From contig JAJZEY010000072.1 in assembly GCA_021805585.1 (NCBI GenBank), positions 1 to 9,115 on the forward strand: a stretch of 9,115 nucleotides of DNA, written 5' to 3'. The notes under the pieces were generated by a model, which saw nothing but the letters and a program-made list of their open reading frames with translations, did not search any database and was not told the DNA's origin. The first letter of the stretch is position 1, and every line of letters starts with the position of its first letter. Source of the DNA: Planctomycetota bacterium (lineage in GTDB: Bacteria > Planctomycetota > Phycisphaerae > WQYP01). The translations under genes were made by a program, and so were the position numbers. This document shows, piece after piece, positions 7,334-9,115 of the stretch.

Positions 7334-8104
7334 TTAACCGAATTCATTCCCTTTGAAGGAATGGCCCAGATAAGTCTGGCGGACCAGATCGTTGTTAATC
7401 AATTCCCGCGGCGTGCCCTGCGCCAGCACTTTGCCGTCGGAAATAATCAGCGCCCGATCGCATACTTCCAGCGTGCGTTGCACGTTGTGGTCCGTAATCA
7501 GGATCGCCTTGTCCATCTGTTGTCGCAGTTGTTGAATTTCCCGTTGAAGGTCTTCCACGGCAATCGGGTCTACGCCGCTGAATGGTTCATCCAGCAGAAT
7601 CAGGGATGGATTGGTGATCAGCGACCGGGCGATCTCCAGTTTGCGTCGCTCTCCGCCGGAAAGGGTATGAGCCTTCTGTTTCCGGGTGTGGCTTAAGCCG
7701 AACTGTGCCATAAGCCGGTCGGCTTCGGCAAGCCGTTCCTTGCGCGGACGGCGTGTGAATTCCAGTATGGCCAGCAGATTATCCTGTACCGAAAGCCGCA
7801 GAAAAACCGAAGGCTCCTGGGAAAGATATCCCATGCCGCGACGCGATCGCTTGTACATTGGAAGATGTGTAATATCGTGCCCATCAAAAAGCACCTGCCC
7901 GCTTTCCGGCGTGACCATTCCGATAATCATCCGGAAGGTGGTCGTTTTGCCCGCACCGTTGCGGCCCAGCAGACCGATGACCTCCTTGTGCCCCACTTCA
8001 AACGACACACGGTCCACGACGGTGCGGCCGCCATATGTTTTCACAAGATTTTGGGCTTTGAGCAGAATCAAAATATTTTCCGCCTGCATGGGCCGGAAAT
8101 CCAT
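7334..8104 (-). CDS. lptB: LPS export ABC transporter ATP-binding protein
   Basis: LptB is the cytoplasmic ATPase that, with LptF and LptG, extracts LPS from the inner membrane and pushes it along the Lpt bridge. All ABC motifs are present: Walker A GRNGAGKTT (47-55), Q-loop Q96 in YLSQEPSVF, signature LSGGE (148-152), Walker B LILLDEP (168-174), D-loop SGVDP (176-180) and switch histidine H206 in ITDHNV. The segment GMGYLSQEPSVFLRLSVQDN is characteristic of LptB rather than of amino-acid transporter ATPases. At 256 residues it is slightly longer than E. coli LptB (241); the excess is at the N-terminus. The true start may be the TTG at 8071, which has AGGCGG 8 bases upstream and would give a protein beginning just before the conserved KAQNLVKTYGG; ATG 8104 and ATG 8089 lack a good site. 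Partners lptA, lptC, lptF and lptG are not in the window. Confidence 0.95.
   Translation of the reverse strand: MDFRPMQAENILILLKAQNLVKTYGGRTVVDRVSFEVGHKEVIGLLGRNGAGKTTTFRMIIGMVTPESGQVLFDGHDITHLPMYKRSRRGMGYLSQEPSVFLRLSVQDNLLAILEFTRRPRKERLAEADRLMAQFGLSHTRKQKAHTLSGGERRKLEIARSLITNPSLILLDEPFSGVDPIAVEDLQREIQQLRQQMDKAILITDHNVQRTLEVCDRALIISDGKVLAQGTPRELINNDLVRQTYLGHSFKGNEFG
8080..8085 (-). promoter_or_regulatory. Possible ribosome binding site for an internal TTG start of lptB
   Basis: The minus strand reads AGGCGG, 8 bases before the TTG at 8071-8069. Starting there would remove 11 residues that have no counterpart in typical LptB proteins. The element lies inside the longer reading frame, so it may be coincidental. 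Confidence 0.35.
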
Positions 8105-8140
8105 GTCCGGCGAATCGACTCTTTCAAGGCCGGCGCGCCG

Positions 8141-8167
8141 CCGACCTGCGCTTTATGCGCGAGTCGG
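8141..8167 (-). other. Hairpin upstream of lptB
   Basis: An outer stem CCGAC/GTCGG (8141-8145 with 8163-8167) and an inner stem GCGC/GCGC (8148-8151 with 8157-8160) enclose a TTTAT loop, separated by one mismatch and one G-T pair. On the minus strand it follows the hpnE-like stop by about 117 bases and precedes the lptB ATG by about 36. No U-tract follows, so it is not a clear terminator. It would fall at the very 5' end of a transcript from the candidate promoter at 8169-8197. Confidence 0.35.
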
Positions 8168-8168
8168 T

Positions 8169-8197
8169 ATTCTCCCGGTCAGGGGCATTCGTGGCAA
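8169..8197 (-). promoter_or_regulatory. Candidate sigma-70-type promoter upstream of lptB
   Basis: On the minus strand TTGCCA (8197-8192, 5 of 6 consensus bases) and GAGAAT (8174-8169, 4 of 6) are separated by exactly 17 bases. The site lies in the 179-base gap between the hpnE-like gene and lptB and points toward lptB. It would place the start of transcription near 8162. The match is moderate and untested; chance occurrence is quite possible. Confidence 0.35.
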
Positions 8198-8283
8198 GTC
8201 CGTCCGGTTTCGGTGGGCAATCGCAACCCATCGCACAGCGCGCTTAAACCGGCGTCCCGCTTGCGGCCCGGCTGATTTTCCGC

Positions 8284-9115
8284 TCAATTCCGGGTCAGAA
8301 GCCGCGCGGGCCATTCGGGGGATAAGTCCGGCACCAGAAATTGTGCCTCCGGACCGTCCGGTTGAAGGGCTTTTACGACCGCCTCCGCGGCCAGATACCC
8401 GCTGCGCACCGCGCCTTCCATGGTCGCCGGCCAGTCGGTTCTGGTGTAATCGCCGGCCAGAAACAACCCCGCAATGCCATCCGTCGGCGGCCTTTGCAGT
8501 GGCCGCAGGGCGTCGGAACCGGGCAGGGGTGAAAACGTGGCGCGCTTTTCCACTATTATCCGGCTGCGGACCAGTTTTGCTCCTGATGCGGAAAAAAGGC
8601 GGCCAAGCTGCTTTTCAAACAGTTCAATCGCCTGGGCATGGGGCGTCGTGGCCCATTCCCGCGCCGCACTGATAACGCCGTGCAATACCCGGCCGTCGGC
8701 ATCCTTGCGGAACAGCCATTGCAGCGGTCCTTCAAAAAGTGCGGCATGACCGCGGCGCATAACCGGCCGGTCAAACCACAGGTGAACGCCCAGAATGGGC
8801 ACAGTTTCCAGCTTTTCCAGCCCGCCGAAACGTCCGTCAATTGCCTGCAAAAATTCGGGGATCCAGCGAGTGACGGCGTGATGGTTTACCGCCAGCACCA
8901 CCGCATCCGCGGTCAGTTGATCGCCGGAGGTCAGTTTCACACCGACGGCCCGGTTTCGCTCAAATAATATTTCATCCACACGCGTATTAAGCCGCACGTC
9001 CGGGCAGGGGCGATTGGCGTATAACTGTTCCAGCGGACATCCCGGCAGACCGACAACGTAACCGCACCGGTGGGCCAGCATCGCATCCTGAAACACCTGA
9101 ATCGCATATTTGCCG
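8284..9115 (-). CDS. hpnE: Hydroxysqualene dehydroxylase-like FAD-dependent amine oxidase family protein, C-terminal part
   Basis: The reading frame is open to the right edge and continues upstream of the first apparent start, with GKYAIQVFQD at the visible end, so the N-terminus and its Rossmann FAD-binding motif are missing. The 276 visible residues show the FAD-dependent amine oxidase / phytoene desaturase fold: a substrate-domain stretch with AVVLAVNHHAV (about 71-81), and the C-terminal FAD-contact motif LFLAGDYTRTDWPATMEGAV (about 217-236). The sequence YAIQVFQDAML followed by GYVVGLPGCPLEQLY resembles HpnE, which reduces hydroxysqualene to squalene in the hopanoid/squalene pathway. A carotenoid desaturase is the main alternative, since that family shares the AGD.t...w...MEGA motif. 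HpnC and HpnD are not visible and would be expected further upstream. Family is sure; the exact substrate is inferred. Confidence 0.75.
   Translation of the reverse strand, partial: GKYAIQVFQDAMLAHRCGYVVGLPGCPLEQLYANRPCPDVRLNTRVDEILFERNRAVGVKLTSGDQLTADAVVLAVNHHAVTRWIPEFLQAIDGRFGGLEKLETVPILGVHLWFDRPVMRRGHAALFEGPLQWLFRKDADGRVLHGVISAAREWATTPHAQAIELFEKQLGRLFSASGAKLVRSRIIVEKRATFSPLPGSDALRPLQRPPTDGIAGLFLAGDYTRTDWPATMEGAVRSGYLAAEAVVKALQPDGPEAQFLVPDLSPEWPARLLTRN

Noticed and set aside
7686..8672. Plus-strand open frame of 328 codons over lptB and the hpnE-like gene
   Set aside because: It spans two confident minus-strand genes and the gap between them; the Arg/Pro/Ser-rich translation is typical of an antisense shadow.

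Overview
The window reads as ordinary chromosome of a Gram-negative, lipopolysaccharide-making bacterium. All seven recognisable genes lie on the minus strand, so transcription runs from the high-coordinate end to the low-coordinate end. Most of them build or transport lipopolysaccharide (LPS). The long leucyl-tRNA synthetase with extra inserts, the HpnE-type squalene pathway gene and the membrane-anchored heptose phosphatase together suggest a planctomycete, perhaps Phycisphaerae-like. That assignment rests on remembered family features, not on a database search, and is moderate at best.

Layout in transcription order. The C-terminal part of a hydroxysqualene dehydroxylase-like flavoprotein (hpnE-like, 9115-8284) enters from the right edge. 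A 179-base gap with a hairpin and a possible promoter follows. Next is lptB (8104-7334), the ATPase of the LPS export machine. A 217-base gap holds a G8 tract within a perfect 8-bp hairpin and a candidate promoter for leuS. Then come leuS (7115-4083), lpxK (4079-3006, starting 3 bases after the leuS stop), a short AT-rich gap, hldE (2923-1439), an 89-base gap with a hairpin, gmhB (1349-327), and the first 96 codons of a peptidase C26 / glutamine-amidotransferase-like gene (290 to the left edge).

How the genes work together. HldE and GmhB provide three of the reactions leading to ADP-heptose for the LPS inner core: kinase, phosphatase and adenylyltransferase. LpxK adds the 4'-phosphate of lipid A. 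LptB powers transfer of finished LPS to the outer membrane. LeuS is a housekeeping enzyme embedded in this set and apparently translationally coupled to lpxK. The squalene-type oxidase upstream is another envelope-lipid enzyme.

No mobile element, CRISPR array, tRNA or rRNA was seen, and no plus-strand gene is supported. I found no clearly new multi-gene system. The feature most worth a second look is gmhB: its protein carries a two-helix membrane hairpin at the C-terminus and has lost most of the zinc-ligand positions known from characterised GmhB enzymes.
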